Position numbers and translations under genes: made by a program
From: Poriferisodalis sp965231925
GTDB lineage: Bacteria > Actinomycetota > Acidimicrobiia > Acidimicrobiales > Poriferisodalaceae
Direction: 5' to 3'
Assembly (NCBI GenBank): GCA_965231925.1
Contig: OZ246894.1
Location: forward strand, 1,860,001-1,924,000
DNA: 64,000 nucleotides
Notes under the pieces: generated by a model
What the model saw: the letters and a program-made list of their open reading frames with translations, nothing else
What the model was told of the DNA's origin: nothing
The model's database searches: none
Part shown: positions 7,578-15,100 of the stretch, one piece after another
How positions within the stretch are numbered: the first letter of the stretch is position 1
How the letters are laid out: the number at the start of each line of letters is the position of its first letter

Positions 7578-8027
7578 ATGGCCAAGCAGTGGCGTGAGAT
7601 CTACAACGAATGGGAGTCCGCCGTAGCGCCGGGACTCCAGCAGTTCGCAGCCTCCGATGGCTTTCGTGACTTCATGGCCGCGAGCGCCAAGGTCTCCAGT
7701 GCCTTCACCGCCGAGTTCGAGCGGGCCAGCAGGCGCTGGTTGCACTTCTGGAACCTTCCTGCTGCCACCGACGTGCGCAAGCTGCGCCAGCAGGTTGCCG
7801 CGGTGGATCGTGAGCTGAAGGGTCTCAAGAATCTCGTGTTCGACGTGGTCGCCGTCGTCCCCGCTGAGGCTGCGCCGGCAACGAACGGCAAGTCAAGCTC
7901 GGTTTCGAAGCCGGCCGCACCCAAGGCGACTGCATCGAAGACCAGCACATCGAGGGCGACTGCATCGAAGGCGACCGCCAACAAGCCCGCTGCGCAGCAG
8001 CCCGCCGCAGCGGTCGAGAAGTCCTGA
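7578..8027 (+). CDS. PhaE-like / phasin protein with Ala-Lys-rich tail
   Basis: 149 residues. Residues 1-95 are helical (WREIYNEWESAVAPGLQQF..., then WLHFWNLPAATDVRKLRQQVAAVDRELKGL), where LPAATDVRKLRQQV resembles the short conserved box of PhaE-type synthase subunits and phasins. Residues 105-149 are an Ala/Pro/Lys/Ser/Thr tail with imperfect ATASK repeats, like the nucleoid-binding tails of PhaF-type phasins. The ATG at 7578 has a strong GGAGGA site. It precedes phaC by 30 bp, so it is either the class III synthase partner or a granule phasin that tethers granules to DNA. I cannot decide which. Confidence 0.75.
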   Translation: MAKQWREIYNEWESAVAPGLQQFAASDGFRDFMAASAKVSSAFTAEFERASRRWLHFWNLPAATDVRKLRQQVAAVDRELKGLKNLVFDVVAVVPAEAAPATNGKSSSVSKPAAPKATASKTSTSRATASKATANKPAAQQPAAAVEKS

Positions 8028-8057
8028 ACACCCCCGCATCACCCTGAAGGAGCAAAT

Positions 8058-9197
8058 ATGTCTGCAACCACTCTTGTCAAGCCCAAAGCCGCCGGCGCCA
8101 ACGGCGAATCATCCGAGCGCCCCGCGGAAGTGACCAACCCGCTCGCCCCATTTTCTGAGATGTGGGAGACCGGCATGAGGCGCTGGTGGAACCTCACCCG
8201 CCACGTCATGGGCATCGACCGCGCCCCGGTCGGCCAGACGCCTCGCGACGCGGTGTGGAGCAACGGCAAGGCCGTGCTGTACCGCTACCGCAGCGAGAGT
8301 CCGACCGTGCGTCCGCCGCTGTTGCTGGTTATGAGTTTGGTGAGCCGTTCGTTCATCTTGGACCTGCAGCCAGGCAACAGCTTCATCGAGCGGCTCGTAG
8401 CCGAGGGCTTCGATGTCTTCTTGCTCGACTGGGGTGTTCCCGACGAGGAAGAGGCCAACAACACCCTCGAGACCTACTGCGACGAGCTGCTGCCCCAGGC
8501 GGTCGCCAAGGTCAACCAGATGGGCGGCGACAACGGTGTCACCGTGTTCGGCTACTGCTATGGCGGTCTGCTGACGCTGCTGTACGCGGCCGGCCACCCA
8601 GACGACCCGATCCGCAACGTCGTCGTGATGGCCACCCCGGTGGACTTCACCAAGATGCCGACGGTCATGACCGGCGTCGGTTCCGATGGCATCGACCCGG
8701 CGCACCTGATGGACGCCAGCGGCAACGTGCCGGCCGAGTCGGTGCGGGCGTCGTTCACCCTGCTGACGCCCACCTCCGATCTCAGCACCGTGATGGATTT
8801 CTGGGAGCACCTCGACGACGACAAGTTCCTGAGCTCGTACCAGGCCATGACGTCGTGGACCCGCAATCACATCCCGTTCCCGGGCGCCACGATGGTCCAG
8901 ACCGTCGAGATGTTCAATGAAGGCAACGGTTTCGTGACCGGCGACCTGATGCTGGGCGGGCGCAAGCTGGATCTCGCCGACATCAAGGCGCCGTTCCTGA
9001 ACGTGATCGCCGAGCGCGACCACATCGTGCCGCCGGAATCCACCTACGGCCTCGACAAGATGGTCGGCTCCGAAGACGCCACCGAGATGCGGCTGCCTGC
9101 GGGCCACGTCGGGCTGATCGTGGGCAACGGCGCTCGCAAGCGGTCGATCCCGTCGATGATCGGCTGGATGGTCGAGCACAGCGACATCGCCAAGTAG
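8058..9197 (+). CDS. phaC: Class III poly(3-hydroxyalkanoate) synthase catalytic subunit
   Basis: 379 residues, the length of class III PhaC. It polymerises (R)-3-hydroxyacyl-CoA at the granule surface. The lipase-like box is VFGYCYGG with catalytic Cys167. The charge relay is completed by Asp321 in AERDHIVP and His350 in PAGHVGLIVG. The DWGVPD segment (124-129) and the PPLLLVMSLVSRSFILDL strand are synthase hallmarks. An AGGAG site precedes ATG 8058. It is immediately downstream of the PhaE-like gene and 9 bp upstream of a patatin-like lipase, forming one operon under the MarR-type operators. Confidence 0.95.
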   Translation: MSATTLVKPKAAGANGESSERPAEVTNPLAPFSEMWETGMRRWWNLTRHVMGIDRAPVGQTPRDAVWSNGKAVLYRYRSESPTVRPPLLLVMSLVSRSFILDLQPGNSFIERLVAEGFDVFLLDWGVPDEEEANNTLETYCDELLPQAVAKVNQMGGDNGVTVFGYCYGGLLTLLYAAGHPDDPIRNVVVMATPVDFTKMPTVMTGVGSDGIDPAHLMDASGNVPAESVRASFTLLTPTSDLSTVMDFWEHLDDDKFLSSYQAMTSWTRNHIPFPGATMVQTVEMFNEGNGFVTGDLMLGGRKLDLADIKAPFLNVIAERDHIVPPESTYGLDKMVGSEDATEMRLPAGHVGLIVGNGARKRSIPSMIGWMVEHSDIAK

Positions 9198-9206
9198 CCG
9201 CGACCG

Positions 9207-10217
9207 ATGACCACCGGCGGCGCTGGCGGGCGCCCACGATCTGATCGCAGCGTGGCGCTCGTCATGGGCTCCGGTGGCATCGTCGGCGGGGCCTTCCATG
9301 CCGGCGTGCTCAAAGCGCTCGAGGACACGTGGGGGATTGACGCCCGCGATGTCGACCTGATCGTCGGAACGTCCGCCGGTTCTATCTCCGGCGCGCTGGT
9401 TGCCGCCGGCCTCAGCCCCAGCGACCTCTTCCGGCGCGAGACCCGCCAGCCTCTCAGCCCCCACGGCGAGCGGCTGTTGGGCGCAGCACGGGCGCAGCGC
9501 GGCCCGAAACGGCAGGCCACCGCTGCATTCGGGGCGCCGATGGCACCCCACATCTGGCTGCTGGCGGCTGCGATGCCCGGTCGGGTGTCGCCCGGAACAG
9601 CACTGGCCTCCCTGCTGCCCGAGGGCAAGGTGCCCACGTCGCATGTCACCGACATCGTTCGGGGGCTCTTCGACGACACATGGCCCGAGAGCGTGGAGCT
9701 GCGAGTGCCCGTCGTCGATCTCGACGATGGGCAGCGAGTTGTCTTCGGCGCTAAAGGGCCGGCTACGCCGAGCCAAGCAGTCGCCGCGTCGTGCGCAGTG
9801 CCGGCGGTGTTCGAGCCGGTCGTGATCGACGGGACCTCCTACATCGATGCGGGCGTCCACTCGTCGGACAACCTCGATGTGCTGCGCGACGAGTCCTACG
9901 ACTTGGTCGTGGTGAGTTCACCAATGGGCATCGCCGAGTTGCCGTCGGCGGCCCGACCGTGGGAGATGCCGATTGCCGCGGCGATGGACTTCGGCGCGAT
10001 GACGCTGGGCTGGAGCGCATTGCGCATAGCCAGCCGGATGGCAACCGAATGCGAACGACTGACCTTGACGGGGTGCGAGCGCGTCGAAATTGTCATGCCG
10101 GCATCGGCGGATCTCGATGCGATGGGCAACAACCTGCTGGATCCGCGTCGCCGGCCGGCAGTGGCGCTGCAGGCCTACGCCACCGCGAGCGAGCAGTTCG
10201 CGGCGCACCCCGTGTAA
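9207..10217 (+). CDS. Patatin-like phospholipase / lipase
   Basis: 336 residues. The patatin catalytic dyad is visible: nucleophile Ser56 in VGTSAGSIS (G-x-S-x-G) and the Asp in YIDAGVHSS near residue 213 (D-G/A-G box). The glycine-rich oxyanion loop is LVMGSGGIVGG (19-28). The start is 9 bp after phaC, so it is probably co-transcribed. Patatin-type enzymes act as intracellular PHA depolymerases or triacylglycerol/phospholipid hydrolases in other bacteria. A granule-mobilising role is inferred from position, and the substrate cannot be read from the sequence. Confidence 0.85.
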   Translation: MTTGGAGGRPRSDRSVALVMGSGGIVGGAFHAGVLKALEDTWGIDARDVDLIVGTSAGSISGALVAAGLSPSDLFRRETRQPLSPHGERLLGAARAQRGPKRQATAAFGAPMAPHIWLLAAAMPGRVSPGTALASLLPEGKVPTSHVTDIVRGLFDDTWPESVELRVPVVDLDDGQRVVFGAKGPATPSQAVAASCAVPAVFEPVVIDGTSYIDAGVHSSDNLDVLRDESYDLVVVSSPMGIAELPSAARPWEMPIAAAMDFGAMTLGWSALRIASRMATECERLTLTGCERVEIVMPASADLDAMGNNLLDPRRRPAVALQAYATASEQFAAHPV

Positions 10218-10292
10218 GTAGAACAACCTGTCGAGGCGCCGTCCACGCCGGCCGGAAGGCCGCACCTAGGTCCTCAGATCTAGAGTCTCAGC

Positions 10293-11873
10293 GTGCCTGC
10301 TGAAGAACAGACCTCTGCCGCTGAGCGACATCGCCTTTCCGACGGTCTTGTTGCGTTCGTGAAGCGTGACTGCCCGACGTGCTGCGATGTCGAACCGGTG
10401 CTGGCCGAGCTTGTCGACCATGCAGCGCGCACGGGAACCCGCCTGACGGTGTTCACCCAGGACGACCCCGAGTTCATGGCCGCGCTCGACGGGCCGTCGG
10501 CAGAGGTCCTGCACGATCATGACCTGGCCGTGTCGTGGCACCACGAGATCTCCACGGTGCCCACGCTCATGGCGGTGGTGGACGGGCGAGAGATGGCTCG
10601 CACTGTGGGGTGGGACCGCCGCAGCTGGGAGGCGTTGAGCGGTGCCGACGATCTCGGCTCGGATCTGCCTGACATGCGACCCGGCTGCGGCTCGATGTCG
10701 GTCGACCCATTGCTCGCCGACGAGCTGGCGCTGCGATTCGGAGCGACATCGTTCACGAGCCGCAAGGTGGAGCTGGCTTCGGCTGAGGATCCCGTTGAGG
10801 CGGCTTATGACCGCGGCTGGTCCGACGGACTGCCGGTGGTGCCTCCTACCGAGGCGCGCGTGGCTGCGATGCTGGCGGGAACGACGCGGGCACCCGACGA
10901 GATCGTGGCCGTGGTGCCGCCGACACTGGCTGAATGCACGGTGGAGAAGGTGGCTGTCAACGCCGTCATGGCCGGCTGCAAGCCCGAGTACCTGCCGGTG
11001 GTGCTCGCTGCCGTCGAGGCAGCCTGTACGGACACGTTCAACATGCACGGCCTGCTGTGCACGCTGTGGTTCTCGGGCCCGATCGTGATCGTGAACGGCC
11101 CGATACGCCGCCGCATCGGCATGAACACCGACAAGAGCGCGCTCGGCCAGGGCAACCGCGCCAACTCGACCATCGGCCGGGCCCTGCAGCTGGTCATCCG
11201 CAACGTGGGCGGCGGCAAGCCGGGCATCGGGGGCATCGATCGCTCGGCACTCGGGTCGCCCTCGAAGGTGGGCTGGTGCTTCGCTGAAGACGAGGAGGGC
11301 CTGCCCGACGGCTGGCCGCCGCTGTCGGTGACGCGGGGGTTCGAACCCGGCCAGGACACGGTGACGCTGTTCGCCGGCCACGGCCCGGTCGGCTGCATCG
11401 ACCAGGTGTCCCGCACGCCGGGCTCTCTCATCCGCACCCTCGCCCAGCAGCTGCTGTGCGTGGGAAATCGCAAGCTGCCGAGCGAGGCCATGGTCGTGAT
11501 GACACCTGAGCACATGTCGACGTTCGCCGACTCGGGCTGGACCAAGCAACACTTCTACGACGAGCTGGAACCGCTGCTGGCGATGGATCTCGATTTCGCG
11601 GCCTGTGGCGCCGGCGGCATCGAAGAGGGGCTGCCCGCCGAATTCGTGCAGCACCTGAGGGACACGGCTGGCGGCGGCGGCGGCGGCTCTGATGGTGGGC
11701 ACGTGTTCGGGTCGAGCGAAGGCTCGACCGGTGGGAATCTGCGCAAGCTTCCTCCGTGGTCGCCGATGGTGGTGCGCGCCGGCGGGGGAGCGGGCGGCTT
11801 CAGCGCCATCATCGAAGGCTGGGTGCCGGGCGCCAAGGGCAGCACCCCCATCACCCACCCGATCCGCCCGTAA
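10293..11873 (+). CDS. Thioredoxin-fold protein with UGSC-type domain (Cys form)
   Basis: 526 residues, GTG start. Residues 18-120 look like a thioredoxin fold: FVKRDCPTCCDVEPVLAEL contains CPTC, and STVPTLMAVVDG is the cis-proline loop. A P-G-C-G-S motif follows near residue 131, then a large domain beginning GWSDGLPVVPPTEARV (about 175) and ending in a Gly-rich segment. This layout resembles proteins annotated as UGSC-family (seleno)proteins, in which a Sec residue can occupy the cysteine position; here the codon is TGC, so it is a cysteine form. Function is unknown. It follows the PHA operon after 75 bp. Family assignment is from memory of the motif order and is tentative. Confidence 0.55.
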   Translation: MPAEEQTSAAERHRLSDGLVAFVKRDCPTCCDVEPVLAELVDHAARTGTRLTVFTQDDPEFMAALDGPSAEVLHDHDLAVSWHHEISTVPTLMAVVDGREMARTVGWDRRSWEALSGADDLGSDLPDMRPGCGSMSVDPLLADELALRFGATSFTSRKVELASAEDPVEAAYDRGWSDGLPVVPPTEARVAAMLAGTTRAPDEIVAVVPPTLAECTVEKVAVNAVMAGCKPEYLPVVLAAVEAACTDTFNMHGLLCTLWFSGPIVIVNGPIRRRIGMNTDKSALGQGNRANSTIGRALQLVIRNVGGGKPGIGGIDRSALGSPSKVGWCFAEDEEGLPDGWPPLSVTRGFEPGQDTVTLFAGHGPVGCIDQVSRTPGSLIRTLAQQLLCVGNRKLPSEAMVVMTPEHMSTFADSGWTKQHFYDELEPLLAMDLDFAACGAGGIEEGLPAEFVQHLRDTAGGGGGGSDGGHVFGSSEGSTGGNLRKLPPWSPMVVRAGGGAGGFSAIIEGWVPGAKGSTPITHPIRP

Positions 11874-11879
11874 TCGCCC

Positions 11880-11958
11880 GCTGTGGAGGCGGCAGGATCC
11901 TCTGCTCCAGCGATCCAGCAGGTCGCAACGTCGCAGAGTCTCCTGCCGCCTCCACAGC
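11880..11958. terminator. Long hairpin after the UGSC-type gene
   Basis: 11880-11897 and 11941-11958 are a perfect 18-bp inverted repeat. After a 2-base internal loop (TC on both sides), 6 further base pairs form (11900-11905 with 11933-11938), leaving a loop of about 27 bases. The structure begins only a few bases after the stop at 11873, as expected for a transcription terminator, though no T-run follows. It separates the storage module from secG. Confidence 0.65.
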
Positions 11959-12021
11959 TATGGCATCTGTGCCTACTGGCGCGAGTTCTCAGAAGATGCG
12001 CGGATAGGTGAACCTTCCCGC

Positions 12022-12104
12022 TGTTGCACCAGTTATTTCCCGCTCTTGTTCGCTGTCGCTCACGGGCCGCTCGGGCCACGGCTTCGCCTATCGGCTCAGC
12101 CTCT
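12022..12104 (-). repeat. Dispersed intergenic repeat, copy 2 (inverted relative to 3741-3821)
   Basis: The reverse complement of this stretch matches 3741-3821 throughout, with the same conserved core. It lies between the 11880 hairpin and secG. The two copies face each other across 8.2 kb and would allow inversion of the PHA module by recombination, though they are short. Confidence 0.75.
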
Positions 12105-12130
12105 AAGCGCCGGTAGCCTCATTGCCCGTG

Positions 12131-12358
12131 ATGACGTGGATTGTCGGCGGGATTCACCTGCTGTCCGCCTTCGGGCTGATCGGCCTGGTGCTGCTGCACA
12201 GTGGCCGTGGCGGCGGCGTATCCGACATGTTCGGCGGCAGCGTGGGATCTACCGCTGCAGGCTCGACCGTCGCTGAGAAGAACCTCAGTCGCATCACCGT
12301 CGTGGTGGCTGTCTCGTTCGGCTTCACCACGTTGATACTGGGCTTGCTCCTCGCTTAG
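12131..12358 (+). CDS. secG: Preprotein translocase subunit SecG
   Basis: 75 residues from ATG 12131 (GTG 12128 and TTG 12122 are alternative in-frame starts). Two transmembrane helices are evident, about residues 2-22 (TWIVGGIHLLSAFGLIGLVL) and 53-74 (ITVVVAVSFGFTTLILGLLLA), joined by the conserved Gly/Ser loop GGGVSDMFGGS. This is the SecG topology; the protein assists SecYE in protein export through the inner membrane. It completes the glycolysis-secG block common in Actinobacteria, here split from tpiA by the PHA module. Confidence 0.93.
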   Translation: MTWIVGGIHLLSAFGLIGLVLLHSGRGGGVSDMFGGSVGSTAAGSTVAEKNLSRITVVVAVSFGFTTLILGLLLA

Positions 12359-12372
12359 CGGCGACCGGATTC

Positions 12373-13839
12373 TCACCCGCCTGGCAGCGACGAGACACCT
12401 GCACCCCGCCTGATCGCCCGGCCCGGCCGTGCGCCCGTGCTGGCACCGTCCCGCGAAACCACCCGGCCGTTTACCACGACAAGTTCGATGCCGCGGGCCG
12501 CCTGCTTGGGCTGCTCGAACGTGGCGGTGTCGATCACCGTTTCAGGGTCGAACAGCACGAGGTCGGCCATGGCACCGGCCTCCAGCACGCCCCGATCCTC
12601 CAGGCCAAACCGCCGGGCGGGCAGCCCCGTCATCTTGTGCACCGCGGTCTCCAACGAGAAGAGACCCTGATCGCGCGCATAGTGGCCGAGAACTCGAGGA
12701 AACGTGCCCCACAGGCGCGGGTGGGGGAACTCGTCGTGCGGCAGGCCGTCGGAGCCGATCATGGTGCCCGGATAGGCCAGGATCCGGCGCACATCCTGCT
12801 CGTCCATCATGAAGAAGATCCCGCCGGCGGGCATCAGTGCGTCGACTGCTGCCTCGGTGTCGAGACCCATCTCGGCTGCAATCTCGGCGAGGTCCCGTCC
12901 CGCCGCCTCCGGCAGTGCTTGGGACCACGTCACCAGCACCTTGGTGGCGTCCGCCAATTTGGTGGAGCCCAAGCTCGTCGAGCTGGCGATGTAGGGATAG
13001 GCATCGAGGCCGACTTCTTGGTGATGGCGAGCTGCTTCGATCAGCGCCAGAGTCTCGGTCGAGCGGCCGTGGTTGGCCTGCCCGGAGCACTTGTGATGTG
13101 AGATCACCACCGGAACACCTGCTTCACGGCCGATGGCGAAGGACTCCTCCAAGGACTCGGTGACGCGGTCGGCTTCATCGCGCATGTGGGTCGTGTGGAT
13201 GCCGCCGGCTGCCTGGACTGCGGTGACCAACTCAATGATCTCCGAGGTAGGAGCGGCTGCAGCCGGGGCGTAGTAGAGACCCGTCGACAGGCCGATGGCG
13301 CCCGCTTCCAGCGACCGCTCCAAGCGGTGCCGCATGGACGCAATCTCGTTGCCGGTCGCCGGACGGTCGAGGGCGTCCATGGCTTCGACCCGCAGTGAGG
13401 CATGACCGATCAAGCATGCGGCGTTGACAGCCGCCGGATCGGCGTCGAGGACGGCGAGGTAGTCGTCGAATTCTCCGAAGAAGCCGTCGCCGTCGGGGCA
13501 GACGAGATCGAGCGGCGCCGGCGGCCGCCCGCTGGTGCGCAGCGGCGCCAGGCTGATTCCGCAATTGCCTGTGATGACCGTCGTGACACCTTGGCTGACC
13601 TTGGGCGCCATCAGCGGATCGATCAGCAGCGCCCGGTCGTCGTGGGTGTGCACGTCGATGAAGCCGGGCGCCACTGCCTTGCCGCCCGCATCGATCTCGA
13701 CTGCGGCGTGGGCTTGACCGAGATCACCCAAGCCGACGATCCGATCGTCGTCGACTGCGATGTCGCCGTGTGTCGACGGGGCACCGGTTCCGTCGATCAA
13801 GCGGGCATTGCGGATGATCAGGTCTGCCGCGTCAACCAC
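12373..13839 (-). CDS. N-acyl-D-amino-acid deacylase-type amidohydrolase
   Basis: 488 residues, GTG start. D-aminoacylase/amidohydrolase (TIM-barrel) pattern: the metal motif FIDVHTHDD (59-67), the family-specific cysteine in TGNCGISLAP, CLIGHASLR, the Zn-ligand VVISHHKCSG, and the catalytic-Asp strand in TMIGSDGLPHDEFPHPR. The N-terminal beta-sandwich (LIIRNARLIDGTGA) and C-terminal GVLEAGAMADLVLFDPETV are typical. It hydrolyses N-acyl D-amino acids or related amides in the cytosol. It ends 14 bp from the convergent secG stop and is divergent from the LLM gene at 13930. Confidence 0.9.
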   Translation of the reverse strand: MVDAADLIIRNARLIDGTGAPSTHGDIAVDDDRIVGLGDLGQAHAAVEIDAGGKAVAPGFIDVHTHDDRALLIDPLMAPKVSQGVTTVITGNCGISLAPLRTSGRPPAPLDLVCPDGDGFFGEFDDYLAVLDADPAAVNAACLIGHASLRVEAMDALDRPATGNEIASMRHRLERSLEAGAIGLSTGLYYAPAAAAPTSEIIELVTAVQAAGGIHTTHMRDEADRVTESLEESFAIGREAGVPVVISHHKCSGQANHGRSTETLALIEAARHHQEVGLDAYPYIASSTSLGSTKLADATKVLVTWSQALPEAAGRDLAEIAAEMGLDTEAAVDALMPAGGIFFMMDEQDVRRILAYPGTMIGSDGLPHDEFPHPRLWGTFPRVLGHYARDQGLFSLETAVHKMTGLPARRFGLEDRGVLEAGAMADLVLFDPETVIDTATFEQPKQAARGIELVVVNGRVVSRDGASTGARPGRAIRRGAGVSSLPGG

Positions 13840-13929
13840 AGCCAGAGCCTCTTCCCAACCAAGTCATGACCGCGAGTTCACCACACATCGGGCCCGTATC
13901 GTTCGGGTCGCACGAGACAAGGAGCCCCC

Positions 13930-14769
13930 ATGGGACGTCATGCGATCAAGACCCCTCCGCACCACGCCACCTGGCCGGAGTATCTCGCCATCTGGCAGGC
14001 GGCTGACGAGATCGAGGTCTTCGAATCGGCGTGGAACTGGGATCACTTCTATCCCTTGGCGCCGCCGTATGACGGTCCGAACCTGGAGGGCTGGACGATG
14101 CTGGCGGGTCTGGCACAGGCGACGACCCGCATCCGCCTGGGCGCCATGGTGAACGGCATGCATCACCGTCACCCGGCGGTCACGGCCAATATGGCTGCGA
14201 CGCTCGATCACATCTCGGGCGGCCGCTTCGAGCTGGGCATGGGTGCCGGCTGGAACTTCATGGAGAGCGATGCATACGGCATCGACCTGGGTCCGCTGCG
14301 CGACCGCTCGGACCGGCTCGAAGAGGGCATGGAGGTCGTCGTCAAGCTGCTGACGGAAACGACGACCACCCACAAGGGACGCTTCTTTGAGTTGACCGAT
14401 GCGTGGTGCGAGCCCAAGCCCATCCAGGAGCGCATCCCGATTGTCATCGGCGGTCAGGGACGGGTGCGGACCCTGCGCACCGCCGCGAAGCACGCCGACC
14501 AATGGGACATGACCTTCCCCGCCGACGTCGCCGCATGGCGGGAGCTCGACGACGTCCTGCGAACGCACTGTGAGCGAGTCGGGCGTGACGAAGCCGAGAT
14601 CGACCGGTCGGTGCACCTCGGATTCGAGGCTGACGGCGACATCGACAAAGCTGTGGCCCGAGCGCAGGATTTCTTCGACGCCGGGGTCGACATCGTCGTG
14701 TGGTCGTGGCGTGGCGAACTCAATCCAGTGAGCCTGGACGCCCTGGCAACGGCGATCGGCGAGGCCTGA
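13930..14769 (+). CDS. Luciferase-like (LLM class) F420- or flavin-dependent oxidoreductase
   Basis: 279 residues, bacterial-luciferase TIM-barrel type. Recognisable segments are WNWDHFYPLAPP near 37, TTRIRLGAMVNGMHHRHPAVTANMAATLDHISGGR split over residues 64-100, the glycine-rich LGMGAGWNFMES near 105, and IPIVIGGQGRVRTLRTAAKHADQWD near 175, all characteristic of F420-dependent actinobacterial LLM proteins. A ribosome-binding GGAG lies 9 bases before the ATG. Physiological substrate unknown. Confidence 0.88.
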   Translation: MGRHAIKTPPHHATWPEYLAIWQAADEIEVFESAWNWDHFYPLAPPYDGPNLEGWTMLAGLAQATTRIRLGAMVNGMHHRHPAVTANMAATLDHISGGRFELGMGAGWNFMESDAYGIDLGPLRDRSDRLEEGMEVVVKLLTETTTTHKGRFFELTDAWCEPKPIQERIPIVIGGQGRVRTLRTAAKHADQWDMTFPADVAAWRELDDVLRTHCERVGRDEAEIDRSVHLGFEADGDIDKAVARAQDFFDAGVDIVVWSWRGELNPVSLDALATAIGEA

Positions 14770-14813
14770 GCCCGCGGTTCGGCGGACCCTGCAGCGCTAT
14801 GCTGATGCGCTCC

Positions 14814-14839
14814 GAAATGGCTGTGTACACAGTGATTTC
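14814..14839. repeat. 26-bp palindrome immediately upstream of tRNA-Leu
   Basis: A perfect 12-bp palindrome CTGTGTACACAG (14821-14832) is flanked symmetrically by GAAAT (14814-14818) and ATTTC (14835-14839). It lies 45 bp after the LLM stop and 10 bp before the tRNA. It could be an operator, or a small hairpin ending the upstream transcript or shaping the tRNA leader. Confidence 0.6.
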
Positions 14840-14848
14840 GGGCCACAC

Positions 14849-14932
14849 GTCGGAGTGGCGGAATTGGCAGACGCGCTAGATTAAGGATCTAGTGCCCGAA
14901 AGGGTGTGGGGGTTCAAGTCCCCCCTCCGACA
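14849..14932 (+). tRNA. tRNA-Leu, anticodon AAG, CCA not encoded
   Basis: 84 nt class II tRNA. Acceptor stem GTCGGAG pairs with CTCCGAC and the discriminator is A14932. The D-arm is GCG...CGC with loop GAATTGGCAGA. The anticodon stem CTAGA/TCTAG has the 7-base loop TTAAGGA, placing AAG at positions 34-36. A variable arm (GCCCGAAAGGGT) and a T-arm GGGGG-TTCAAGT-CCCCC follow. Long variable arm, A73 and overall sequence are those of bacterial tRNA-Leu (close in layout to E. coli leuQ, which has CAG). The 3' CCA is not encoded. An A at position 34 is unusual. Confidence 0.95.
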
Positions 14933-15100
14933 CATTCGTTAGTACACGCGTCAGGTCCGGCGGAGACCTGCATGCGCCCAGTCGGCGAGTGGCAGGGTCC
15001 TGATTTCCCGGACGTGGAACTGCTGGACTGATCCACCTCACTCGACTCGGACGTTGCGTCCGGTCTAGACCTGTGCTGGGCGACCGAGCAAGGGGGCACG

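Noticed and set aside
7905..8010. Short repeated units in the 3' part of the PhaE-like gene as a CRISPR or tandem-repeat array
   Set aside because: They are in-frame codons for an Ala/Lys/Ser-rich protein tail with imperfect five-residue repeats; there are no spacers.
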